A stretch of DNA of 64,000 bases from Aurantiacibacter atlanticus (GTDB taxonomy: Bacteria; Pseudomonadota; Alphaproteobacteria; Sphingomonadales; Sphingomonadaceae), in assembly GCF_001077815.2 (NCBI RefSeq), contig NZ_CP011310.1:1674001-1738000 (forward strand). Reading direction: 5' to 3'. Below the pieces are notes generated by a model that did not search any database, was not told where the DNA came from, and saw nothing but the letters and a program-made list of their open reading frames with translations. Both the position numbers and the translations under genes were made by a program. Positions 41,803 through 49,793 of the stretch are shown here, one piece after another. The first letter of the stretch is position 1. Every line of letters begins with the position of its first letter.

Positions 41803-42237
41803 TTAAAGACGTGCTGCAGCTTCTAGAGCGAGTTCATACCCGAATGTGCCAAAACCCGCGATTGAGCCCATGGCGGCCATGCCGACATAGCTCTTGTGGC
41901 GATATGCCTCGCGCGCGGCAGGATTGGAGATGTGGACCTCGATCACCGGCGTGCGGATGGATTTGATCGCATCGTAAAGAGCCAGGCTGGTGTGGGTGAG
42001 GGCGCCTGCGTTGAGAATCACTGCCTTGGCGCCATCTGCCTGCGCTTCATGCAGCCAATCGCACAAATGCCCTTCGTGGTTGGACTGTCGTAAATCTAGT
42101 TCGAGGCCGAGAGCCTTGGCTTTATCCTCTACTCGCGCGGCAAGATCGTCCAGCGTGTCCGAACCGTAGATTTCCGGTTCGCGCAGGCCAAGCAGGTTGA
42201 GATTGGGTCCGTTGAGGACAAAAACACTGTCAGTCAT
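41803..42237 (-). CDS. aroQ: 3-dehydroquinate dehydratase, type II
   Basis: Third step of the shikimate pathway, through an enolate mechanism. The 144-residue dodecameric-type enzyme shows N-G-P-N-L-N-L-L-G-x-R-E-P near 9-21, the catalytic tyrosine in E-I-Y-G (Tyr24), Q-S-N-H-E-G near 51, and the catalytic histidine in E-V-H-I-S-N (His102). It is the usual upstream neighbour of accBC in alphaproteobacteria. Confidence 0.95.
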   Translation of the reverse strand: MTDSVFVLNGPNLNLLGLREPEIYGSDTLDDLAARVEDKAKALGLELDLRQSNHEGHLCDWLHEAQADGAKAVILNAGALTHTSLALYDAIKSIRTPVIEVHISNPAAREAYRHKSYVGMAAMGSIAGFGTFGYELALEAAARL

Positions 42238-42343
42238 GCACCCTCCCTTAGCCGCACGTAGGCCGCGCGGCCAAGGGAAAAGCGGGAGTTTTCAGCGATA
42301 GTGAGGGACAGTTACAATCTGTCAGCGGACGAAGGCACGGCTA

Positions 42344-42757
42344 TTACTTGTCTAAGCCCTTTGACTTGCCCCATTGGCGCGCTGCCGTGTATCCAAGATA
42401 GCCAGTGCCGAATAGTGCATAAAGCGGCTCTGGAAGCCCGCCGAGATAGGCATTCATACCATCCGCAATATCACGCGCCATCGCAGGGCTGAAAGCGGCG
42501 AGAACGCCCATTGGCATGGCGAACAGTATCATCGCATACATAACATAAAGGAAGCTTGGTCGAGCCCGGCTGGTCCAGGGGTCGGCAGCGTTTGCCTCTG
42601 CCACGATTGCGGACAGTCGCGCTTCAATAAGGCGCATTTCCTGCGTCCCTTCGAGCGTGATAAGCTCCAGCTTAGCACGCTCGCGCGCCGTCTTGTCTGG
42701 AATGACCTTGTCGATGATCGAAGCGATCGGACCGATGAGTGTTTCGATTATTGCCAT
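42344..42757 (-). CDS. GTA-type 3-TM holin
   Basis: A 137-residue protein from the ATG at 42757: an N-terminal amphipathic segment (I-E-T-L-I-G-P-I-A-S-I-I-D-K), a charged helix D-K-T-A-R-E-R-A-K-L-E-L, then two or three membrane helices at about 70-95 and 105-125, ending K-S-K-G-L-D-K. This matches the holin family of gene-transfer agents and related phages (PF11351-like). No capsid, tail or endolysin genes surround it, so it is an orphan. It may serve release of a transfer agent encoded elsewhere. Confidence 0.7.
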   Translation of the reverse strand: MAIIETLIGPIASIIDKVIPDKTARERAKLELITLEGTQEMRLIEARLSAIVAEANAADPWTSRARPSFLYVMYAMILFAMPMGVLAAFSPAMARDIADGMNAYLGGLPEPLYALFGTGYLGYTAARQWGKSKGLDK

Positions 42758-42880
42758 AAATTGGCTCCATTGCGGTTGGATTCGCAATGCGCTGCACCCA
42801 TATGGTTCGAGTAGGAAAGCACCCCTGCCGCCACTGAAGCGGTCCTGAGTGGTCCTGTGGAAGTTGCGGGTAATTTCCAC

Positions 42881-42957
42881 TGGTCGGGAAGACAGGATTC
42901 GAACCTGCGACCCCCACACCCCCAGTGTGATGCGCTACCAGGCTGCGCTACTTCCCG
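42881..42957 (-). tRNA. tRNA-Pro (GGG)
   Basis: A 77-base tRNA on the minus strand. The acceptor stem CGGGAAG pairs with CTTCCCG, and CCA is encoded. The anticodon loop CTGGGGG gives GGG. An open frame on the plus strand crosses this gene and is not real. Confidence 0.95.
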
Positions 42958-43139
42958 AATCCAGTGGAAGCGCGCCTATAGAAAGGCATGCTCTTGATAG
43001 CAAGCACCTCGATTGCCACCTAACCACATTGCTGCTAGGCGCGGCACCTTCTTGTCGAGGAGGAGCGGAGCGAAGGTTATTCGCTACCGTTGTTCTTTGG
43101 CATTTTGGCTTTTCACTACGACCCGGATGGACCGTTCAC

Positions 43140-43460
43140 ATGCTAGATTTTCTCGCTGCCGCCGCTGGCCAGGATGCGCCTCCCGGCTGGGTCCAGTTTT
43201 TGCCGATCATCGGCATGGTGCTGATCTTCTGGTTTCTTCTTTTTCGCCCGCAGATGAAGCGTGCCAAGGAACATTCACAGAAAATTGGTGGCCTGAAAAA
43301 GCATGATCAGGTCGTCACTGCCGGCGGTATCGTTGGCAAGGTTACCAAGGTGGATGATACCTATGCCGAGGTGGAAATTGCTCAAGGCACCCGAATCAAG
43401 GTGGTCAAGTCCACCATTGGCGACATTGTGCAGCCCGGCGGCACGCCGGCGAATGACTGA
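43140..43460 (+). CDS. yajC: Preprotein translocase subunit YajC
   Basis: A 106-residue small membrane protein: one membrane helix at about 19-37, the FRPQMKR motif just after it and a KVVKSTIGDIV tail. Part of the SecDF-YajC accessory complex that aids late translocation. The ATG at 43140 lies after a noncoding 182-base stretch past tRNA-Pro. secD begins 22 bases downstream, giving the standard yajC-secD-secF operon. Confidence 0.93.
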   Translation: MLDFLAAAAGQDAPPGWVQFLPIIGMVLIFWFLLFRPQMKRAKEHSQKIGGLKKHDQVVTAGGIVGKVTKVDDTYAEVEIAQGTRIKVVKSTIGDIVQPGGTPAND

Positions 43461-43482
43461 CTTTAGGCAGGCTGTGTAGCCC

Positions 43483-45081
43483 ATGCTCGACTTTCCTCTC
43501 TGGAAGCGCCTGTCCCTGTGGGGAATAACTTTAGCGCTGGCCTTGCTGGCGGCGCCGTCGATTACCGGTTTGATCGGCCTTAACGCGCTGCAGGATTTGG
43601 ACGGGCCCGAGATAAACCTCGGTCTTGATCTTGCCGGCGGCAGCCACATCCTTCTCGAGGCTGATCCATCGCAGGTGGCCGAACAACGGCTGGAAACGGC
43701 CGAGGAATCCGTTCGCGACCTCATGAGCCGCGCGGAACCGCGAATCGTCATCGGCGATGTCTCGACACTGGATAATCGGCTTTCCTTCATGCTGGAGGAC
43801 CCTTCGGATATTGATCGCGCACGCGAGGAATTGCGTGAACTGATCAATGGCACCGGGCTTGTCGCGCAATGGCGGCTGAATGTGGTCGACGGCAATCGCA
43901 TGGTGCTGACGCAGACCGAACAGGGGCTGGACGAAGCTGTTGAAGGCGCAATGGAAAGCGCAGTTGAAGTAGTTCGCCGCAGGATTGATGCGCTGGGCAC
44001 AAGGGAGCCAACGATCATTCGGCAGGGCGACACCCGCATCGTTGTGCAGGTGCCTGGACTTGAAGATCCACAAGCGTTGAAAGATTTGCTCGGTCAGACA
44101 GCCAATCTCGAATTCAAGCTGGTTGATGCCAACGCCTTGCCCAGCGAAATTGCGGAAGGCATCGCTAATCCGGGCAGCGAACTGGTGCCTTATGCTGATG
44201 AATCCGCATATGCAGGACAGTTCGAGGCGGTGCGAAGATTGGGCGGCATCCGCGGTGATACGCTCACCGGTGCCCAACAGAGCTTCGATCCGAAGACGAA
44301 TGAGCCCGTGGTTTCAATCCAGTTTGATCCGCAGGGCGGGGCACGCTTCGCCCAGCTCAGCACAGAGAACGTCGGTCAGCGTTTCGCAATTATCCTTGAT
44401 GACCATGTGATTTCCGCACCGCAATTCAATGAACCGATTTTGGGCGGTTCTGCGCAGATTTCCGGCGGATTTACGGTGGGAACGGCCAATCAGCTGGCGA
44501 TCCAGCTGCGTTCTGGCGCATTGCCCGTCGACCTGACGGTAATCGAGGAGCGAACGGTTGGGCCTGACCTTGGTCGCGATTCAATCGTGAAGGGCGGCAT
44601 TGCAATGGGCATTGGTTCATTGCTGGTCATCTTGCTGATGATTGCCAGTTACGGCCGGTTCGGCATTTATTCGACTGCGGCGCTGGTATTCAACGTGCTC
44701 ATGATCCTTGGGGTCATGGCTCTGATGAATGCGACGCTCACTCTTCCAGGCATCGCCGGATTTGTGTTGACTATCGGTGCTGCCGTGGACGCAAACGTTC
44801 TGATCAACGCGCGCATCCGAGAGGAAAGAAATCGCGGTCGACGCGTGGTGGCCGCGGTGGAGAATGGCTATAAGGAAGCCAGCCGTGCCATTTATGACGC
44901 GAACATCACCAATTTCATCGCCGGAGCCTTGTTGCTGTTTTTCGGTTCCGGTCCGGTGCGTGGCTTTGCCGTCGTGCTCATCATCGGTCTGATCACCACT
45001 GTATTTACCTCCGTGTTCCTCACCCGCATGTGGGTCGCCGGTTGGCTGCGCGCCAAACGTCCGACTGAGATCGTGGTCTAG
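43483..45081 (+). CDS. secD: Protein translocase subunit SecD
   Basis: Proton-motive-force driven part of the Sec machine. The 532-residue protein has one N-terminal membrane helix, the conserved L-G-L-D-L-A-G-G-S-H near 45, a large periplasmic region, and five C-terminal helices including the A-A-V-D-A-N-V-L-I-N/R-I-R-E-E motif that carries the proton-path aspartate. secF follows after 15 bases. Confidence 0.96.
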   Translation: MLDFPLWKRLSLWGITLALALLAAPSITGLIGLNALQDLDGPEINLGLDLAGGSHILLEADPSQVAEQRLETAEESVRDLMSRAEPRIVIGDVSTLDNRLSFMLEDPSDIDRAREELRELINGTGLVAQWRLNVVDGNRMVLTQTEQGLDEAVEGAMESAVEVVRRRIDALGTREPTIIRQGDTRIVVQVPGLEDPQALKDLLGQTANLEFKLVDANALPSEIAEGIANPGSELVPYADESAYAGQFEAVRRLGGIRGDTLTGAQQSFDPKTNEPVVSIQFDPQGGARFAQLSTENVGQRFAIILDDHVISAPQFNEPILGGSAQISGGFTVGTANQLAIQLRSGALPVDLTVIEERTVGPDLGRDSIVKGGIAMGIGSLLVILLMIASYGRFGIYSTAALVFNVLMILGVMALMNATLTLPGIAGFVLTIGAAVDANVLINARIREERNRGRRVVAAVENGYKEASRAIYDANITNFIAGALLLFFGSGPVRGFAVVLIIGLITTVFTSVFLTRMWVAGWLRAKRPTEIVV

Positions 45082-45096
45082 GGGAAGGATTTTATC

Positions 45097-46074
45097 ATGC
45101 GTTTGCTCAAGCTCGTTCCCGATGACACGAACATCAAGTTCCTCAAATGGCGCGTTCCATTCTATGTCATCAGTATTCTGCTGATCGTGGCAAGCTGGGG
45201 GCTCGTTGTTACAAAGGGCCTGAATTACGGCGTTGATTTTGCTGGTGGGCAGGAAATTACCGGCACGTTTGAACAGACGCAGGACGCACCTGTGGCCGAA
45301 TTGCGAGATACGCTGGGAGCGCTCGATTACGGAGAACCGGTCATTCAGCGTTTTGGCGAGGCTAACCAGGTCTCCATCCGCGTACGACTGCCTGAGAGTG
45401 CGGAAGGCGATGCTGCTGCTGCCAACCGCATTTCCGAAGAAGTGATTGCGGCTGTCAGCGGCAACTTCAGCGATTTTCGAGTCGATTCGAACAACACTGT
45501 ATCCGGCAAGGTTTCCGGAGAATTCCGAGAACGGTCGATCTATGCGCTGCTTTTCGCAATGATCGCGATCTCGATCTACATCTGGGTGCGCTTTGAATGG
45601 CAGTTCGGCGTCGGTGCATTGTTCGCGCTATTCCATGACGTGTCATTGACACTGGGGATGTTTGCACTGTTCCAGCTGGAATTCAGCCTCCAGATCATCG
45701 CCGCAATTCTCGCCATCATCGGTTATTCGCTGAACGATACCATCGTGGTGTATGATCGCATTCGAGAGAATTTGAAAAAGTATCGCAAGATGCCGCTGGC
45801 GGAATTGCTCGATCTTTCCGTGAATGAAACCTTGGCGCGTACCGTGATGACCAGCCTTACCCTGCTGGTTGCGATGCTGCCGCTTCTCTTCTTCGGCCCG
45901 GCCAGCCTGTTCGGCCTGGTCGCGGCAATTACGCTGGGAATCTTCGTCGGTACCTACAGTTCGGTTTATATGGCCGCTCCGATCCTTATCTGGCTGGGTG
46001 TGACCAGTGACAGCTTCGTGCCGCAGGAAACGGTGGCGGACCGACAGGAACGCAAGGCCCGCGGCGAAGTCTAG
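45097..46074 (+). CDS. secF: Protein translocase subunit SecF
   Basis: The 325-residue partner of SecD: N-terminal membrane helix, G-V-D-F-A-G-G-Q-E-I motif near 48, a small periplasmic domain, and five helices with Y-S-L-N-D-T-I-V-V-Y-D-R-I-R-E-N near 211. Its end overlaps the convergent glycosyltransferase by four bases. Confidence 0.96.
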   Translation: MRLLKLVPDDTNIKFLKWRVPFYVISILLIVASWGLVVTKGLNYGVDFAGGQEITGTFEQTQDAPVAELRDTLGALDYGEPVIQRFGEANQVSIRVRLPESAEGDAAAANRISEEVIAAVSGNFSDFRVDSNNTVSGKVSGEFRERSIYALLFAMIAISIYIWVRFEWQFGVGALFALFHDVSLTLGMFALFQLEFSLQIIAAILAIIGYSLNDTIVVYDRIRENLKKYRKMPLAELLDLSVNETLARTVMTSLTLLVAMLPLLFFGPASLFGLVAAITLGIFVGTYSSVYMAAPILIWLGVTSDSFVPQETVADRQERKARGEV

Positions 46075-47252
46075 CGCACAGCCAGACCCGCGTAATATTC
46101 TGCAAGTGCTGCCGCATTGGCTTCCCAACTGAACTGCGCGGCATTGGCGGCAACTTGCAGCGGCGTATAATCGGCGGCGAAGATATCGAGTAGGCCGACG
46201 GCGATCGCATCGGCGCTGCGCTCCACTATCCGTCCGGCGCTGGGTGAGCAGACCAGTTCGCGCGCGCCGCCAGCATCGGTAATCACGAGCGGCGTGCCAC
46301 AGGCGAGCGCTTCGACCCAGGCATTAGCCAACCCCTCGCTGGCAGAAGGCAGGACCATTGCGTCACTTGCACACAGCACGCCGGGTAAGGCGCCATGATC
46401 GAGGCTGCCGAGGAAATGCACGCGGTGATTGACGTCTAGCGTATATGCAATCTGCCCAAGCTTTTCCCGATCCGGTCCTGTCCCGACAAATATGCCATGG
46501 ACGCCGGGTGTTCGTGCCAACGCACGCAGCACAAATTCCTGCCCCTTGCGCGGGATGAGCGCGCCAACACAAGCGATCAGTCTTTCATCCACAGCCGGAC
46601 GGATGTTGTATTCATCGGAAAGCTTACGACGGTGTTCCTTTCGGTTGCGTGGATGAAAAAGTTCGCGATCAAGGCCGGTATAATGGATCTTGATCTTGTC
46701 CTGCGGAAGGCCGATTGCGGCCATGTCGCGTGCCAGCGCTTCACTTACCGAAAGCATCCCAGCCGCCTGTTGCGCCGCGGCGGCCATTTTGCGCTGGGCA
46801 TATCCGATATGTCCCCAATGCAAGATATCTGCCCCACGCGCCTTGATGCTGAGCGGCAGGCCGAGATCATCTGCGATTCGCGCAGCGGCGGGGCCATCGG
46901 GGTAGAAGAATTGTGCATCAACAAGATCAAACGGTGCCGCAGCATGGAGGCGCCGCGCAAGCGGCAGCACTGCATGTACAATCATCGCCGGGTTAAACGG
47001 TCCGCCGACTGCGGGAATGAGAGTGAAACGCGGACGGCATATCTCCACCCCGCCTTCCACTCCGTCGACTGCAGCCTTTGCCAGGGCCTTGTAACGCCCC
47101 ATCGGTGCGGGCGGTACACCCACAGGGTTGATGACAGTGACGTGCCAGCCATCACGGGCAGCCAGCGCCTCCATCTGCCGCGCTACGAAAGTTCCGAAGC
47201 GGGGCGTGTGGGCGTTGGGATAGAGCGTGGCGAGGGAGAGGATGCGCGGCAT
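46071..47252 (-). CDS. Glycosyltransferase family 4 protein
   Basis: A 393-residue GT-B fold enzyme: an N-terminal acceptor domain starting I-L-S-L-A-T-L-Y-P-N, then a C-terminal donor domain with A-C-V-G-A-L-I-P-R-K-G near 229, P-S-A-S-E-G-L-A-N-A-W-V-E-A-L-A-C-G near 304 (the E-x7-E nucleotide-sugar motif) and T-D-A-G-G near 327. Such retaining enzymes act in exopolysaccharide or lipid glycosylation. No further polysaccharide genes adjoin it here. Confidence 0.87.
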   Translation of the reverse strand: MPRILSLATLYPNAHTPRFGTFVARQMEALAARDGWHVTVINPVGVPPAPMGRYKALAKAAVDGVEGGVEICRPRFTLIPAVGGPFNPAMIVHAVLPLARRLHAAAPFDLVDAQFFYPDGPAAARIADDLGLPLSIKARGADILHWGHIGYAQRKMAAAAQQAAGMLSVSEALARDMAAIGLPQDKIKIHYTGLDRELFHPRNRKEHRRKLSDEYNIRPAVDERLIACVGALIPRKGQEFVLRALARTPGVHGIFVGTGPDREKLGQIAYTLDVNHRVHFLGSLDHGALPGVLCASDAMVLPSASEGLANAWVEALACGTPLVITDAGGARELVCSPSAGRIVERSADAIAVGLLDIFAADYTPLQVAANAAQFSWEANAAALAEYYAGLAVR

Positions 47253-47267
47253 TCGCAGCGGGCTCCG

Positions 47268-47840
47268 CTAAAGTTTTCTCACCAGCATTTCTGCCACCGC
47301 CAGCCATGGCGGCGCATCTATGACAATCTGTCGCTGGCCAATACCCGGTGGCAGCAGCCCGATCAGATTGCCCTGTCTATTGATCAGGCGACCAAAGGCG
47401 AACCTCCCTCCCGAACGCGGAGCAAGAACATCGCGATTGACGAGCTGCGCGGCATCCTCCGGAGCGATCTGCCGCATCCACAAGAGGTCTCCGCTGCGAT
47501 ATTCACCTTGTCCCGCCTCTATTTCGACACACAGCAATTTGCCGCCTTCCAAAAGCTCTGTGGGCAATATTGCATCGCGGGGATGCGCTAGGTTTTCTGC
47601 CCCGCCAGTGGTAAGACGGGCGACAATCTGCGGTTGCGCAACGTCAATTGGCTTTACCAGACTGTCAGGGTCGACTCCAAGCGCCGCACCAATCCGGTTC
47701 ATCCATGTAAGTGACAGGTTGCGCATTCCGGTTTCCAGACGCCCAATCGTTTGCGCGGTGGTTGGTGGATGACAGGCAGCGGCTGTTTCTGCGAGAGTCA
47801 TTCCCTTGCTCCTGCGTATATCCCGGATGCGATTGATCAT
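47268..47840 (-). CDS. XRE-family regulator with S24-like C-terminal domain
   Basis: A 190-residue regulator from the ATG at 47840, supported by AGGAG upstream. Residues 4-60 form an XRE helix-turn-helix (G-M-T-L-A-E-T-A-A-A-C then T-I-G-R-L-E-T-G). The C-terminus looks like an S24/LexA-like fold with Y-R-S-G-D-L-L-W and R-F-A-F-G-R-L, but I see no Ser-Lys dyad, so self-cleavage is unlikely. It is divergent from the DUF6456 gene across 115 bases. Its effector is unknown. Confidence 0.75.
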   Translation of the reverse strand: MINRIRDIRRSKGMTLAETAAACHPPTTAQTIGRLETGMRNLSLTWMNRIGAALGVDPDSLVKPIDVAQPQIVARLTTGGAENLAHPRDAILPTELLEGGKLLCVEIEAGQGEYRSGDLLWMRQIAPEDAAQLVNRDVLAPRSGGRFAFGRLINRQGNLIGLLPPGIGQRQIVIDAPPWLAVAEMLVRKL

Positions 47841-47955
47841 GCCACGCTCCTGCCGGTTGCCACCAACAAGGTTTAACCCAATTGGTTCTATTTTTTCCTT
47901 TCCTACACCCGATTCGATTTTGCAAGGGGCAATTTCCGGTAAGCGAAGGGAAATC

Positions 47956-48429
47956 ATGCAACGCGAACTCGTCGAAAGAGAACTCACATCCGAAGGCCCC
48001 CGTCGTAGTGGGGGTGTCCGGCGAAAGCGTCGCAGCGTGGCGGTCAATGTGGCTGAAAGTCCGCTGGGTTGGCTGCACGCACACGGCCATCTCGAAGACC
48101 GCCTCTTCGATGCAGGAGAGAGGTTGCGCGCAGATTACGAATATTCGCAGCTTGGACCCAGCGTCACCATGTCGTGGGACCCGGTCCGCATTCGCGCCAC
48201 GACGGATGAAGGGCTGAACCGGACAGAGAGACAGATGTCCGCTCGCAGCCGTTTTGACGGAGCGCTGGCCCGGGCTGGGAAGGGGCTGGAAGACGTCTTG
48301 TGGCGCGTCGTGTGCGCCGGAGAGTCACTTCCAGTAGCGGAAAAGGCGCTTTCGTGGCCTGCGCGAAGCGGAAAGCTGGTCTTGCGCCTGGCACTCGATC
48401 GGGTAGCCGATTTTTACAAGGTCAACTGA
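47956..48429 (+). CDS. DUF6456 family protein
   Basis: A 157-residue basic protein. The family block runs from V-A-E-S-P-L-G-W-L-H-A-H-G through L-F-D-A-G-E-R-L-R-A-D and V-T-M-S-W-D-P to the C-terminal W-P-A-R-S-G-K-L-V-L-R-L-A-L-D-R. DUF6456 proteins are common in alphaproteobacteria and are probably DNA-linked, given their basic, helical character and links to replication and cell-cycle loci; direct function is unknown. The R-R-K-R-R run near residue 25 supports nucleic acid binding. Confidence 0.8.
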   Translation: MQRELVERELTSEGPRRSGGVRRKRRSVAVNVAESPLGWLHAHGHLEDRLFDAGERLRADYEYSQLGPSVTMSWDPVRIRATTDEGLNRTERQMSARSRFDGALARAGKGLEDVLWRVVCAGESLPVAEKALSWPARSGKLVLRLALDRVADFYKVN

Positions 48430-48435
48430 TCACAG

Positions 48436-49716
48436 TCAGTCTTTGAACGCGCTCCGCAGCCAGTCCCAGAAACGTCTGATGAGTGAATTTTGCTCTTCCT
48501 CGCCTTGATCTGCAGCCACATTGGCATGGGCGGCCGCATCCGCCTCTGCCTTTTCGCGCAGGAGCTTTGTGCGCAGGGCGCTTTGTCTGCCTTGCGGTGT
48601 TGCGCAGATGGCAGAGCGGCGTGATCGCGCATCGCGCATGAAGGCGAGGCCATCGGGTCGGTCATCCTCAGTGAGCGTGACATTCTCTTCACTGGTTTCG
48701 ATAGATGAGGTGGTTTCGGGCTCTTGCGCAAATGCGGCGCCACCAACGGAATCTTGCGTTACCTCAGGTTCCGGTCCGCTTGGCTGAGTATTTCCATCAT
48801 CCTCTGGCGCGGATAGCCAGATGTCCAGATCGTAGTGTTCTTCCGGGACATCATAATCCTTAGCCGGATTGAGTTCGTCGAAGCGCGCAGGGCGCGGCAC
48901 ATAAGGTGACGACGCGACCGGTTCGACATCTGCGGGAATCTCGTCAGCGCCCGCTGCGGGACGAGATGCGACAGGGTTTCCAACCTGCGGCTCTTCCTTA
49001 GGGGTGAATGCGCCGATGAAACTGGTCACCGGCTTTCGCGCATCGTCACTCGAAGCAGGCGGCTGGCCGGCTTGGGCGTCCGGCGGTTCGGGAGACCGGA
49101 TGATTGGCGAGATATCAGTCCAGGGCTCCGGTTTCGCATTCCGTTCGGCATTATCTGCCTCGATCCCCATTCCATCATCGGCAGGGGCATAATCCAGTTC
49201 CTGGGCGGCAATTTCCGGATTTATGGGAAGCGAGGGGAAAATGCGGTGAGCAATGTCGAGGCCGTCTTCGATCTGAACTTCGGCAGGATCGTCTGTAGTA
49301 AATCCGAAATCGGTCCCGCTATCGGCGTGGAGACCATTGGAGAGGGGGCTGTCATCCTCTGGAAGCGGAGCAGTGCGTCGCTTTGTCAGCGAAAGGACTG
49401 CTTCCGACGAGGGCAGATATTCCTCGCTGTCGTCCTGCACTTCGTCCGACTGGCCCATTTCTTCGGGGTCATCGTCTTCCATCGGTGCCAGACCAAGGAT
49501 CATTGCCGGTCGCGGGCTGCGTTCCGCATCTTCACCCAGCAAATCGGCTGAAGCATCGTGAAAGGCGGCATGCGCTTTTTCCAGTTCGTCAGGATCAAGG
49601 ACCAGCACGGGCTTTTTCTTGAATTTGCGTGGTCCGCCAAGCATTTCCAGACTGCCATAGGCAGGTCCGCTCGCGCCGGATTCGCCCTGTAAGGCGGAAG
49701 ATGCCGCTATTCCCAT
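48436..49716 (-). CDS. Long acidic, disordered protein of unknown function
   Basis: A 426-residue protein dominated by Asp, Glu, Pro and Ser, with few hydrophobic runs in residues 60-340. Two ordered-looking regions exist: an N-terminal L-E-M-L-G-G-P-R-K-F-K-K-K-P-V-L block, and a C-terminal basic helix A-F-M-R-D-A-R-S-R-R-S-A-I followed by an amphipathic tail L-I-R-R-F-W-D-W-L-R-S. There is no signal peptide. It may be a scaffold, with tails as docking sites and the terminal helix touching membrane or a partner. uup lies 77 bases upstream. I recognise no family. Confidence 0.7.
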   Translation of the reverse strand: MGIAASSALQGESGASGPAYGSLEMLGGPRKFKKKPVLVLDPDELEKAHAAFHDASADLLGEDAERSPRPAMILGLAPMEDDDPEEMGQSDEVQDDSEEYLPSSEAVLSLTKRRTAPLPEDDSPLSNGLHADSGTDFGFTTDDPAEVQIEDGLDIAHRIFPSLPINPEIAAQELDYAPADDGMGIEADNAERNAKPEPWTDISPIIRSPEPPDAQAGQPPASSDDARKPVTSFIGAFTPKEEPQVGNPVASRPAAGADEIPADVEPVASSPYVPRPARFDELNPAKDYDVPEEHYDLDIWLSAPEDDGNTQPSGPEPEVTQDSVGGAAFAQEPETTSSIETSEENVTLTEDDRPDGLAFMRDARSRRSAICATPQGRQSALRTKLLREKAEADAAAHANVAADQGEEEQNSLIRRFWDWLRSAFKD

Positions 49717-49793
49717 GTCACATCTTTTGGCGTGCTTTGGTGCAAACGGTATGAGGAGACGTGGTTAACAGCGCCTTTACTTTTTGAAAGGGG

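Noticed and set aside
42849..43139. Upstream extension of yajC
   Set aside because: It crosses tRNA-Pro and has no similarity to the YajC start.
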